A stretch of DNA of 64,000 nucleotides from JAJFTV01 sp036825755 (GTDB lineage Bacteria > Chloroflexota > Anaerolineae > Anaerolineales > Anaerolineaceae). Below the pieces are notes generated by a model that saw only the letters and a list, made by a program, of their open reading frames with translations, was not told the origin of the DNA and made no database searches. Positions 21,105 through 29,889 of the stretch are shown piece by piece. The DNA lies in contig DAISXR010000005.1 of the NCBI GenBank assembly GCA_036825755.1, positions 3,003-67,002 of the forward strand, given 5' to 3'. Position 1 is the stretch's first letter, and each line of letters opens with the position of its first letter. The position numbers and the translations under genes are program-made.

Positions 21105-21164
21105 ATGGATCCAATTAGCAGTCAAAGAGACAGCATGGTCGAATGGGAAGGGGCGAGCCTATGA
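21105..21164 (+). CDS. Possible 19-residue coupling peptide between nuoL and nuoM
   Basis: A short frame begins at ATG 21105 behind GGGAGAGAGC and ends in TGA at 21162-21164. That stop overlaps the nuoM ATG (21161) in an ATGA junction. The product would be MDPISSQRDSMVEWEGASL. All other nuo junctions are very short or overlap, so this frame may only serve to carry ribosomes across the 76-base nuoL-nuoM gap. It may equally be chance. Confidence 0.3.
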   Translation: MDPISSQRDSMVEWEGASL

Positions 21165-22669
21165 ATATCCTCACCAATCCGCTTTTCTGGGTGACCTTTT
21201 TCCCGCTTGTGGGAATGGCGGTGATTGCTTTTTTCAAACCGGAACAAAAAAATGCCGCGCGGTGGACGGCTCTGGCCGCGTCGCTGGTCACATTTGCGAT
21301 CTCACTGTGGATGCTGGCAGGCTTTGATCCGGAGAACACGGATATCCAGATGGGTTTCACCCTGCCGTGGATCCAGGCCGGCACCTTACAGGTTCAACTG
21401 GAGATGGGGCTGGATGGCCTGAACATCCTGATGGTGCTGCTGACCACCTTTTTGACCCCGCTGGTCATTTTATCCACCTGGGGCAGCATTCAGGAACGCG
21501 TCAAAACCTTTATGCTGGTGTTCATGCTGCTCGAGACTGCCCTGTTGGGCGTGTTTCTCTCGCTGGATCTGGTGCTGTTCTTCCTGTTCTGGGAACTGAC
21601 GCTCATCCCTATGTATTTCCTGATCGGCATCTGGGGCAGTGAAAACCGCATTTACGCGGCGGTGAAGTTCTTCCTGTATACCATGGCCGGCTCCATTTTC
21701 ATGATGGTTGCTATCTTCTTTATTGGTTTGAGCGCCGGTACCTTCTCGTACCCTGAATTGATCGCCAACCGGCAATTGTTTACCGGTGTGCAGTTATGGC
21801 TGTTCCTGGCATTTGCCATCGCGTTCGCGGTGAAGGTGCCCATGTGGCCGTTACACACCTGGCTGCCGGATGCCCACGTGCAGGCGCCCACCCCGGCTTC
21901 GGTTATTTTAGCCGGCGTATTGCTGAAGATGGGCACCTACGGATTTTTACGTTTCAATCTGGGTCTGTTCCCTGAAATGTCCGTAAAGGCCGCGCCGGTG
22001 ATCGCGGTTCTGGCTGTCATTGGTATCCTGTATGGGGCGGCTGTATCGTTTGCCCAGAAAGACCTGAAGAAGCTGGTGGCGTATTCATCTATCAGTCACC
22101 TTGGGTTTGTCATGCTGGGTTTGTTCGCCCTCAACCCGCAGGGTGTTTCCGGGGCTATCCTGCAGATGGTCAACCACGGTCTCAGCACGGGCGCTCTGTT
22201 CCTGCTGGTGGGTATGCTGTACGAACGCCGTCACACCCGCGCGCTGGAGGCCTTCGGCGGGTTGTGGAAGGTGGTACCGGTGATGGGAACCATCATGCTG
22301 GTGGTCACGCTTTCATCGGTGGGTCTGCCGGGTTTGAACGGTTTCGTGGGTGAGTTCACCATCCTGCTAGGCGCCTTCAATTCGATCGTGTTGGGCAGCC
22401 CGTGGTTCGCGGGAGTGGCGGCCCTGGGCGTCATTCTGGCGGCTGTGTATCTCTTCCAGATGTTTGAAAAAGTCTTTCTGGGCCCGGTACGGCATGAAGA
22501 AAACAAACAGCTCAAAGATCTTAACTGGCGTGAGATCGCCATCCTGGCTCCCATCCTGGTTCTGATCTTCTGGATCGGTTTGTATCCCCAGCCCTTCTTT
22601 GATCTGATCAACCCGACCGTGGAACACCTGGTGGAAATGGTGCAAAGCGCCGCGCTGGTAATTCAGTAG
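21161..22669 (+). CDS. nuoM: NADH-quinone oxidoreductase subunit M
   Basis: A 502-residue antiporter-like subunit. It shows FFLFWELTLIPMYFLIGIWG and the KVPMWPLHTWLPDAHVQAPT segment, both typical of NuoM, with roughly 14 hydrophobic helices in total. ATG at 21161 is preferred over ATG at 21143 because a purine-rich GGGAAGGGG lies just ahead and the protein then starts at the first membrane helix. It pumps protons with NuoL and NuoN. Confidence 0.95.
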   Translation: MNILTNPLFWVTFFPLVGMAVIAFFKPEQKNAARWTALAASLVTFAISLWMLAGFDPENTDIQMGFTLPWIQAGTLQVQLEMGLDGLNILMVLLTTFLTPLVILSTWGSIQERVKTFMLVFMLLETALLGVFLSLDLVLFFLFWELTLIPMYFLIGIWGSENRIYAAVKFFLYTMAGSIFMMVAIFFIGLSAGTFSYPELIANRQLFTGVQLWLFLAFAIAFAVKVPMWPLHTWLPDAHVQAPTPASVILAGVLLKMGTYGFLRFNLGLFPEMSVKAAPVIAVLAVIGILYGAAVSFAQKDLKKLVAYSSISHLGFVMLGLFALNPQGVSGAILQMVNHGLSTGALFLLVGMLYERRHTRALEAFGGLWKVVPVMGTIMLVVTLSSVGLPGLNGFVGEFTILLGAFNSIVLGSPWFAGVAALGVILAAVYLFQMFEKVFLGPVRHEENKQLKDLNWREIAILAPILVLIFWIGLYPQPFFDLINPTVEHLVEMVQSAALVIQ

Positions 22670-22693
22670 CAGCCTGTTAGGAGAATGATTTCG

Positions 22694-24136
22694 ATGACAA
22701 ATAATGACCTGATGACTATCCTGCCCGTGGTTGTCGTGATCGGCTCGGCAGTTGTGCTGCTCCTGGTGGATTTGTGGATCCCGGATAAACAAAAAGGGAT
22801 CACTGCTTTTCTGGCAGCCCTGGCGCTGGCAGTGGCGCTGGGCCTCAACCTGCCTCGTCTGACGTGGGATGCCACGGCCTTCAAGGGTATGGTGGCGGTG
22901 GATGGGTTCAGCGTGTTCCTGAGTTCCATCTTTCTGCTGTGCGGCCTGCTGGCCATCGGCCTGGCGTATGACTATCTCAAGCGGATGGGGATCGAGCGGG
23001 GTGAGTTTTATCCCTTGCTGATGCTGTCCATCTCGGGCATGATGCTGATGGCACACGCCAACGATCTGCTCATCATCTTCCTGGCACTGGAAACGCTATC
23101 CATCCCGCTGTACATCCTGGCCGGGTTCGCCATCCCGCGGGTGGAATCGGAAGAATCATCGCTCAAATATTTCATTTTGGGCACCTTCGCGGCGGCTTTT
23201 GTGCTGTACGGGGTGGCGTTGATCTTTGGGGCCAGCGGATCGACCAATCTGCAGGCGGTTTTGGCTGCTGCGGAGACGGGTCAACTGGTGAACCCCACGC
23301 TGTTTATCATCGGCGGAGGTATGCTGCTGGTGGGTTTCGCGTTCAAGATGGCGGTTGTACCATTTCACGGCTGGGCGCCGGATGTGTATCAGGGCGCGCC
23401 CACCCCGGTGACCGGCTTCATGTCCATCGGCGCCAAGGCAGCCGGTGCGGCGGCTTTGATGAGGGTATTTATGACCGCTTTCCCGTCTGTATCCGCCGAT
23501 ATGGCGCCGGCGCTGGCGGGACTGTCAATCCTCACCATGCTGGTGGGCAATCTGCTGGCCATCTCGCAAAAGAACATCAAACGCATGCTGGGGTATTCCT
23601 CCATCGCGCATGGGGGTTATCTGCTGATGGCCTTTGTCACCTTCAGCCAGGGACCTTTGCGAACGGAGATGGTTTCGGCTATGCTGTTCTTCCTGGGTTC
23701 CTACGCCCTAGCCAACTTTGCGGCCTGGGGTGTGGTGACGGCGATGGAGCGCGAGATGGGCGTGGGGCTCGAACTGGAGGATTACGCCGGGCTGGCAAAG
23801 AAATCACCCTGGCTGGCGCTTTCCATGCTGATCGCCATGCTTTCCTTCACCGGCATGCCGCTGACGATTGGGTTCTGGGGCAAGTTTTATTTGTTCCGCA
23901 GCGCGGTGATGGGTGGTTACGTCACGCTGGCTGTGATCGGTTTGCTCACCTCGGTGATCTCAGCGTTTTACTATCTGCGCGTGGTGGTGATGATGTACAT
24001 GAAGCCCGGTGAGCCGCAGGTGAATGCTGATTTCTGGCTGCGGCTGGTGACCATTGGGTCGGCTGTCGCGGCAGTGGTGTTGAGCCTGCTGCCCAATACG
24101 TTGTTCCAGGCGGCGCTGAGCGCGATTCTGCGGTAG
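22694..24136 (+). CDS. nuoN: NADH-quinone oxidoreductase subunit N
   Basis: A 480-residue antiporter-like subunit and the last gene of the operon. The FKMAVVPFHGWAPDVYQGAP segment and the KNIKRMLGYSSIAHGGYLLM-type segment after it are family hallmarks. An ATG at 22685 is also in frame, but AGGAG lies only 1-2 bases before it, so the ATG at 22694 is more likely. A strong terminator follows 26 bases after the stop. Confidence 0.95.
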   Translation: MTNNDLMTILPVVVVIGSAVVLLLVDLWIPDKQKGITAFLAALALAVALGLNLPRLTWDATAFKGMVAVDGFSVFLSSIFLLCGLLAIGLAYDYLKRMGIERGEFYPLLMLSISGMMLMAHANDLLIIFLALETLSIPLYILAGFAIPRVESEESSLKYFILGTFAAAFVLYGVALIFGASGSTNLQAVLAAAETGQLVNPTLFIIGGGMLLVGFAFKMAVVPFHGWAPDVYQGAPTPVTGFMSIGAKAAGAAALMRVFMTAFPSVSADMAPALAGLSILTMLVGNLLAISQKNIKRMLGYSSIAHGGYLLMAFVTFSQGPLRTEMVSAMLFFLGSYALANFAAWGVVTAMEREMGVGLELEDYAGLAKKSPWLALSMLIAMLSFTGMPLTIGFWGKFYLFRSAVMGGYVTLAVIGLLTSVISAFYYLRVVVMMYMKPGEPQVNADFWLRLVTIGSAVAAVVLSLLPNTLFQAALSAILR

Positions 24137-24162
24137 GGGAGTGAATCGAATGATGATAGGTG

Positions 24163-24190
24163 GGCTGTCCTGAAAAGGGCAGCCTTTTTA
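24163..24190 (+). terminator. Terminator of the nuo operon
   Basis: GGCTGTCC (24163-24170) pairs with GGGCAGCC (24177-24184) around a 6-base loop, with one G-T pair, followed by TTTTTA. This is a classical factor-independent terminator just after nuoN. Confidence 0.85.
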
Positions 24191-24264
24191 TATTTGAAGC
24201 CATCAACGAATGGGGTGAGTCAGGGATTGATTCTGTATGAATGGGTTTTTAGTGGTTTGAGAGC

Positions 24265-24383
24265 AAACGAATAAACGAATGAAAAATGGCGAACGATACA
24301 TGATTTGCGTAACGGAAAATGGTTTCATCACGCCCTGATTCGATATTCGTTTATTCGTTTTTCGTTCGCATGAAGTGCGAACG
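24265..24383. repeat. Inverted repeat of ACGAAT units
   Basis: In the 334-base gap between nuoN and the MFS gene, AAACGAATAAACGAAT (24265-24280) is perfectly mirrored by ATTCGTTTATTCGTTT (24345-24360), 64 bases apart. A second hairpin, CGTTCGCA/TGCGAACG, follows at 24363-24383. No gene or promoter was recognised here; it may be a small non-autonomous repeat. Confidence 0.6.
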
Positions 24384-24407
24384 TATTCGTTGACGGATTT
24401 CACACAT

Positions 24408-24441
24408 AAAAAAAATAGGGGGCGGTTAATGAACCGCTCCC
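24408..24441 (-). terminator. Terminator of the minus-strand gene run
   Basis: Read on the minus strand, GGGAGCGGTT and AACCGCCCCC form a 10-bp stem with one mismatch around CATT, followed by TATTTTTTTT. It lies 30 bases beyond the MFS gene stop and ends the ten-gene minus-strand run. Confidence 0.85.
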
Positions 24442-24470
24442 TACGGGATCGTTTTGAACGCAGTATCGTG

Positions 24471-25718
24471 TTACGACACCTGTTCCCTGGCTGCAGCCTC
24501 TGCCGCGGTATCTTCTGTGTTCTTCACAAACTGGCGTGCCAGCAGGCCCAGCACCGGGGTGAGCAGCAGCGCCGAGGTGAGAATACCGGCCGACATGGAC
24601 ACACGCTGTCCAATCATACCCACACCCGGACCTCCGGCGATCTGCCCGATGGCATCTACCTGGCCTGAGATGGAAAGCATGGTGGCGCGCACGCCGGGCT
24701 CCAGCTTGCGGTTCACCCAGGCGGTGTGCAGCGGATAGATCACGTTGCGCAGCACGGCGATGATCACCAGCAGGGCAACGGCGAGACCCAACCACCCGGA
24801 ATAAGCGAATAAGGCCATCGCCAGGCTCAGCGCTGCGCTGGCGATCAATAAGGCTTTGATCAACCCGCGCGTGCCGGTGAAATCAAGCCGTTTATTCACC
24901 CAGTTGAGCGCCCAGGCTGACAGACCCTGCTCTGCCATGCTGATCAGCCCAAACCAGACCACCGGCTGCCAGAGCGGGAAGGTGAATTTTTCCAGCATGA
25001 GGGCCACCCACATACGGTCGAAGCCTTCGCTGTACAGACCGTAGAAAAAGCCAATCGCCAAAATGCTGATCAGGATGGGCCGCACCTTCAGCATGCCCAT
25101 GCCCTGTTTGTAGGTGTGCAGCATGTTTTGAAAGGTGTGCATTTCTTCCCGTTTGGCAGGGTGGAAGTTGTCTTCGGGCATGATCAGCATCATCAACACC
25201 CCCAGCAGGGCAATCAACCCGCCTGCGACGAGAACGGGCAGGCGCAGAGAGATCAAACCCAGCAAGGTGCCGCCAGCGATGCCCAGCATCCCGCCGATGC
25301 GCGAGTACTGCGCGCCCTTGAGAAAAGCCGGACCGGCGTTCTCTTCGCCAATCTCATCGGTGATCCAGGCTTCGATGGCGCCGCTGGTGAAGGTGTGACC
25401 CAGCCCCCACACAATTTGAGCCAGCAAAATGGGCACAAAGAACGCGAAAGCACCCTGGATGATGAACCCAACGCCGATCAGCAGGAAACCGATGATGGTG
25501 GATAACCGGCGGCTGTACAGATCAGCCACGATGCCGGTGGGTACCTCAAACAGCAGCACGGCCACCTCCAGTGCTGTGCCCACCAGCACCAGTTGCAGCG
25601 GATCCAGTTGGGCAGTCACCACAAAGTAAACACTGTCCACTGAGAAGTTCATCCAGTAGAAGCCGTTGAGAAGGAAGGAAATCAGCAAATAAATGCGATA
25701 GGCTTTTTGCGTTTTCAT
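24471..25718 (-). CDS. MFS transporter
   Basis: A 415-residue protein with about twelve hydrophobic helices in two sets of six, separated by a charged loop near residues 185-215. The helix 2-3 loop reads GIVADLYSRRLSTIIG, matching the G-x-x-x-D-R/K-x-G-R-R-type signature of the major facilitator superfamily, and VPTG precedes it. The substrate cannot be told; drug-efflux-like members of this type are common. It is the last gene of the minus-strand run, 24 bases behind the DUF92 gene and just ahead of a terminator. Confidence 0.8.
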   Translation of the reverse strand: MKTQKAYRIYLLISFLLNGFYWMNFSVDSVYFVVTAQLDPLQLVLVGTALEVAVLLFEVPTGIVADLYSRRLSTIIGFLLIGVGFIIQGAFAFFVPILLAQIVWGLGHTFTSGAIEAWITDEIGEENAGPAFLKGAQYSRIGGMLGIAGGTLLGLISLRLPVLVAGGLIALLGVLMMLIMPEDNFHPAKREEMHTFQNMLHTYKQGMGMLKVRPILISILAIGFFYGLYSEGFDRMWVALMLEKFTFPLWQPVVWFGLISMAEQGLSAWALNWVNKRLDFTGTRGLIKALLIASAALSLAMALFAYSGWLGLAVALLVIIAVLRNVIYPLHTAWVNRKLEPGVRATMLSISGQVDAIGQIAGGPGVGMIGQRVSMSAGILTSALLLTPVLGLLARQFVKNTEDTAAEAAAREQVS

Positions 25719-25742
25719 GAATTGTCTTTGATGAAACAGAAA

Positions 25743-26606
25743 TTACAGCAGGATGATCAGCAAAACCAGCACGGCGCTGCTGAGGGTGCACAGGGTATTG
25801 ACCCAATCGTTATCCAGCCACGAAAAACCCCGAAACAGGATTGTATCACTTCCGCAGGTGTGGCGGGGATGTTTTTCGGTTTCCTTTTGGCATCTGGGGC
25901 ACCAGTAGATGGCTTGCACGGTGGCCCCGAGCAACGAATCCACCAGACTGCCTAGCAGTCCGGCCAGTGTGATGAGCAGGAACTCGGCTGCCAGAGAAAA
26001 GTCCGCTGCCGCAGATAGACCGACCTGCGGGATATCATTCGGCCGGAACAGGACTGCCAGCAGCGCGATGAAGGCGCTGCCCGCCAGGGCGGCGGCTGTA
26101 CCGGTGAGTGTGACCCCGCCCGAGGTGCCGCGCTCCACCAATTTCAGGTTGGTGATCAAGCGGGGCGGTTTGGGGCTGAGCGCGCCAAGTTCTGTGGCCC
26201 AGGTATCCGCGTTGGCGGCGGCAAGCGCGGCTGCGCAGGCAAGCCAGGGCAACAACCCGAGGGTCCCGCTCGATTGCGGAGGGAATACAAACAGCAGTAA
26301 AACGGCAGCCCCGGCGACCCCGCCATTGGCTAGCACTTGACCGGCATCGCGTTCGTTGCCTTTTGAGTATTTTTCGCTCAGGTTGGCCTTCTGGCGCTTG
26401 AACAGGCGTGACAGGATGCTGGAGGAGATAAAGAACCCCATCAACAGCACCGCCCAGCCAAACCCGCCCAGCCCCATAATCACAGCGCCCAGCCCGGCTG
26501 CGGCCCACATCCCTAACCGGTTGAGGGCGCGCGCCTTACGGGCTGCCAGCGCGATGATACAACCCAATGCGGTTCCGATGATCAGCTTGATCGGATCAAT
26601 GTTCAT
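25743..26606 (-). CDS. DUF92 family membrane protein
   Basis: A 287-residue membrane protein of the DUF92/TMEM19 type. Hallmarks are a central ANADTWATELG segment, a GTSGGVTLTGT motif, and a C-terminal zinc-like cluster CPRC...HTCG before GFSWLDNDWVN. Plant members (VTE6) act as phytyl-phosphate kinases, so a role in polyprenyl or phytyl phosphate metabolism is possible, but this is inference. The ATG at 26604-26606 overlaps the previous gene's stop in ATGA, so the longer 307-residue frame is not used. Confidence 0.75.
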   Translation of the reverse strand: MNIDPIKLIIGTALGCIIALAARKARALNRLGMWAAAGLGAVIMGLGGFGWAVLLMGFFISSSILSRLFKRQKANLSEKYSKGNERDAGQVLANGGVAGAAVLLLFVFPPQSSGTLGLLPWLACAAALAAANADTWATELGALSPKPPRLITNLKLVERGTSGGVTLTGTAAALAGSAFIALLAVLFRPNDIPQVGLSAAADFSLAAEFLLITLAGLLGSLVDSLLGATVQAIYWCPRCQKETEKHPRHTCGSDTILFRGFSWLDNDWVNTLCTLSSAVLVLLIILL

Positions 26607-27505
26607 AAGGCTGCCACCAGAATGCCGGCGAGTAATAAGGCGGAGGTAAAAATGCTCCCGCCCCACAGCAGATAAGACATGATTTGCATTTCTTTGCGGC
26701 GGTACAAAAACATGCCGAACAGCAGGTTGAACACAAACACCATGGTACCCAGAATGGGCAGCAGCAGCATATATTGTGATGGACCGGGTTCAAATGGCTG
26801 CGCGGCGCTGTCGTACCCCATGGAGAGCAGCGAGATGGAGGAGACCACCACACTGGTGCCAATTGCGAGTACGCCGTCCGCCAGTGCTCCCACCAGCACC
26901 AGAATACGGGCGGCGCGGTCATTCCAGATGCGCTTGAAATAGGCCGCCGGTAGGATGGTGGAGGAGGAAAGCGGCGTGAGGCTGCCCATTTCATTGGCCC
27001 GTCTGAAAGAGTTTAGAAATCGGCTCATCTCCGCGGGGGAGATGGCATATACCTTGTTGCCGCTGGCAATTAACAGCAGGTTATGTGCATCCGAGGCCAG
27101 GAACTCCACTGTGCCCAGCTCTTCGGTAGCCCGGCGGCCATAAATGGAGCCAGGCCAGCGCAGCAGGGGCAGATGCAGCCGGTAGCCCAGTTCACCGGCC
27201 GGGCGGATCCATTCGATATCTACCATGGAGACGTCTTCACTGCGTAAACCCCAGCGGATGCGCAAACCATCCCGGTCAAGCACATAGCGGGCCTGCAACA
27301 GCGCATAAGCGCCGTAGGCAAATAAGAGCGCAGGAGCCAGCAGAATAATCCCGGCCAGGTACCAGATGGCGATGTCTCCCTGCGGCGCGCGATTCAACGC
27401 ATACCAGATGCAAAAAGCTCCGGACAACAGCAATGCGGCGATGACCAGCCCGTTGAACAGCAGACCGGTACGTCGCGGAGGGATATACTGAGCCGGAAAA
27501 TCCAT
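26603..27505 (-). CDS. Membrane protein with bacterial PH-like domain
   Basis: A 300-residue protein with two N-terminal hydrophobic helices (about residues 16-38 and 46-68), then a soluble part of about 110 residues, then three further hydrophobic segments. The soluble part has YVLDRDGLRIRWGLRSEDVS followed by V-E-F-L-A and V-Y-A-I-S-P, which resembles the bacterial pleckstrin-homology-like fold. Function is unknown. It starts 3 bases after the aminotransferase gene stop and overlaps the DUF92 gene, so the three are one transcript. Confidence 0.6.
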   Translation of the reverse strand: MDFPAQYIPPRRTGLLFNGLVIAALLLSGAFCIWYALNRAPQGDIAIWYLAGIILLAPALLFAYGAYALLQARYVLDRDGLRIRWGLRSEDVSMVDIEWIRPAGELGYRLHLPLLRWPGSIYGRRATEELGTVEFLASDAHNLLLIASGNKVYAISPAEMSRFLNSFRRANEMGSLTPLSSSTILPAAYFKRIWNDRAARILVLVGALADGVLAIGTSVVVSSISLLSMGYDSAAQPFEPGPSQYMLLLPILGTMVFVFNLLFGMFLYRRKEMQIMSYLLWGGSIFTSALLLAGILVAAL

Positions 27506-27508
27506 GCC

Positions 27509-28702
27509 TTACCTTGCGGAAAGGATTTCTTTAATGACCGAACAGACGGTTTTAACCTGTTCCTCGGTCATGATCCCGGAGAACGGCAGCGCCAGACCGC
27601 GCCTGCCCAGGTCTTCGGTGATGGGAAAATCGCCCGGTCGGTAGCCAAACTTTTCCACCATAAAGGGCTGCAGGTGGATGGGGCTAAAATACGGCCGCGA
27701 CGGGATGCCTCTTTGTGCCAGGCTGCGGATGAATTCCGCCCGGTCGACGCGGTGAGCCAGCCGGATCACATACACAAACCAGCTTACGCGTGTGGTGGTG
27801 GAGCTGACGTAAGGGATCTCAACCTCGTCGACCTGTGAGAGATACTGGTTATACCAGCCGGCAACACGGTCTCGCTTTTCCAGCAGTTCATCGATGCGCT
27901 GCATCTGGGCAGCGCCCAAGGCAGCACTGAATTCATCCAGACGGTAGTTGTAACCCATCAGGGTATGATCCAGCCAGGTATCGCCGGGTACGCGGCCCTG
28001 GTTGCGCAGCGCGCGCATGATGCGGGCGGCGTCATCATGATCGGTGACGATCATTCCGCCTTCGGCGGTGGTGATCTGCTTGTTGGGGTAAAAAGCGAAC
28101 ACGCCGTAATCGCCCAAACGGCCGGCTTTACGGTCTTTGTAGACAGCTCCCAGCGATTCGCAGGAATCGTTGATCAGTTTCATGCCGTACCAGTTGGTGA
28201 TGGCCTGCAGCGGGTAATAATCGGCTGGCTGACCGAACACATCCACACTCAACAGGGCTTTCAAATGACCGCCCTCATCGGCTCCTTTACGGGGCAGCCA
28301 GTTTTTGGCAGCTCCGCCCCTCGCCGAGATATCACGGGCGGCTTCTTCGGCCAGTTTGGTATCGATATTACCGGTCATCGGATCCACATCCACATAAATG
28401 GGGATGGCCCGCTCATACAGGATTACATTGGTGGACGAGATGAACGAGAAGGGAGTGGTCAGCACATAGTCACCAGCCTGCACCCCTGCCGCGTGTATGC
28501 ATAAATGCAGCCCGGCGGTACCGGAGTTGACCGCAATGGCATGTTTTGAGCCGGTAAAGTGGCGGAACGCATCTTCAAAGGCCTGAATGCGCGGCCCCAT
28601 GCTGAAAGATGTGGTTTGCAGCACATCCATCACGGCCTGCCGCTCCAGATCGGTGATATCCGGGGAGGACATGGGGATGTTAAAAGTGGCCTGGTAATCC
28701 AT
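27509..28702 (-). CDS. DegT/DnrJ/EryC1/StrS family sugar aminotransferase
   Basis: A 397-residue PLP enzyme of the type that transfers an amino group to nucleotide-linked keto sugars. Visible motifs are NSGTAGLHLCIHA near residue 59, INDSCESLGAVYKDRKAG in the middle, and FYPNKQITTAEGGM with the likely PLP lysine at residue 208. The C-terminal half contains QRGIPSRPYFSPIH. It probably serves cell-surface polysaccharide synthesis, which fits the epimerase and phosphohexomutase genes also in the window. Confidence 0.88.
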   Translation of the reverse strand: MDYQATFNIPMSSPDITDLERQAVMDVLQTTSFSMGPRIQAFEDAFRHFTGSKHAIAVNSGTAGLHLCIHAAGVQAGDYVLTTPFSFISSTNVILYERAIPIYVDVDPMTGNIDTKLAEEAARDISARGGAAKNWLPRKGADEGGHLKALLSVDVFGQPADYYPLQAITNWYGMKLINDSCESLGAVYKDRKAGRLGDYGVFAFYPNKQITTAEGGMIVTDHDDAARIMRALRNQGRVPGDTWLDHTLMGYNYRLDEFSAALGAAQMQRIDELLEKRDRVAGWYNQYLSQVDEVEIPYVSSTTTRVSWFVYVIRLAHRVDRAEFIRSLAQRGIPSRPYFSPIHLQPFMVEKFGYRPGDFPITEDLGRRGLALPFSGIMTEEQVKTVCSVIKEILSAR

Positions 28703-28715
28703 AACGTCACTTGCC

Positions 28716-29864
28716 TTATTTCAGTGAGATGGTGGTCAGGATCACGCTCGATCCGTTGTTCTCTGGGGTGATCATCACCTGCAAATCCAGATCGTCCTTT
28801 TGGGCGGTCAGCATGATCACACCGCCTGTGTCCAAATCATCCGTGATTTCCCACCCCAGCGGCGGCAGAGCCTGCCGGTAAAAATTGGCGGTGTCTTCCG
28901 GCTGATCGGGGGTGGTAAAGGTCACGATCCCGCCAAATGATTGCTGATTGACCGCAGAATTGGGCAGCGGTATATCATTAACGGCCTGCTGTGGGTTAAG
29001 GCATTCTGCCGGCAGGGCGATATCGTTCATCTGTTCCGCATCCAACAAATTGTAAACCCATTCAACCTCGGCGCTGGCCGCACTTTGCTGAGAACCATCA
29101 TCGCTCTTTGCGGTGCCGGTAAAACGAACAACATAACCGCCATCTCGGGCAATCCACACCTCGCCGTCTTCGAAAACGGCTGCATTTGTTTGCAGGCCGG
29201 CCGTTTCGACGGTGTAGAGATCCGCGGCGATCTCATTGACGGTCACATTCGATTCCAGCAGTTCGCCAATCTTCACCGATTGGATGAAAGACTCGGGGAT
29301 GAGTAGTAAATCGCTCATCTGTTCTTCCAGACCGCTGATGGGTGTACAGGGAGCGGTGGCATTATCCGGGGTGTACACAACCAGAAGCTCTCCGTGGCGG
29401 TACAGCTCAAACCTGTCGGTATGTGAGAAGGTTCCGCTGCCGTCATAATTGACCGAACTGTGCTGCAAACCGGCGGGGCGGTTATATTCCGATTCGGTTT
29501 CGACATTCTGAATATATTCATCTCCAGACGGGCCTGCCCCTTTGGACGTCATGGAAAAGGTGGTCCGATAGGTATCCGGCAAATTGGCTTCATCGCCGGT
29601 GAGAGCGGTGACGACGCCTTCCAGGTCTGCCGGAGCGGTCGGTGTATCTGCAGGCGTTTCGGTTTCAGTAGGTTTTTCCAGATCCAGTGTCTGACTGGTT
29701 TCAGCAACAGTCTCCGTTATTGATTGGGTGGTCGGGGTGGTTTCCATGGTATCCACCACCGTATCCCGTATCCAATCACGCAGCCCGGTTGGCAGTGAAC
29801 AGCTCAGGGTGATCACAAGGATGAAAATACTGGCGAGCAGTATTCGTTTATGGCGAAGTTTCAT
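28716..29864 (-). CDS. Uncharacterised lipoprotein
   Basis: A 382-residue protein with an N-terminal hydrophobic segment ending in LSC at residue 22, so a lipid-anchored surface protein is likely. A Thr/Pro/Glu-rich linker spans about residues 40-85. The rest is a soluble domain of about 290 residues without a motif I recognise; its last third (TFTTPDQPEDTANFYRQALP) resembles small domains found in secreted proteins of related bacteria. It starts 25 bases after proS and ends 13 bases before the aminotransferase gene. Confidence 0.6.
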   Translation of the reverse strand: MKLRHKRILLASIFILVITLSCSLPTGLRDWIRDTVVDTMETTPTTQSITETVAETSQTLDLEKPTETETPADTPTAPADLEGVVTALTGDEANLPDTYRTTFSMTSKGAGPSGDEYIQNVETESEYNRPAGLQHSSVNYDGSGTFSHTDRFELYRHGELLVVYTPDNATAPCTPISGLEEQMSDLLLIPESFIQSVKIGELLESNVTVNEIAADLYTVETAGLQTNAAVFEDGEVWIARDGGYVVRFTGTAKSDDGSQQSAASAEVEWVYNLLDAEQMNDIALPAECLNPQQAVNDIPLPNSAVNQQSFGGIVTFTTPDQPEDTANFYRQALPPLGWEITDDLDTGGVIMLTAQKDDLDLQVMITPENNGSSVILTTISLK

Positions 29865-29889
29865 TTATTTCCTTCCTCGCCCGAAGGGA

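Noticed and set aside
24375..24668. A plus-strand frame across the terminator and into the MFS gene
   Set aside because: It overlaps a strong minus-strand terminator and the MFS coding region, so it is not a gene.
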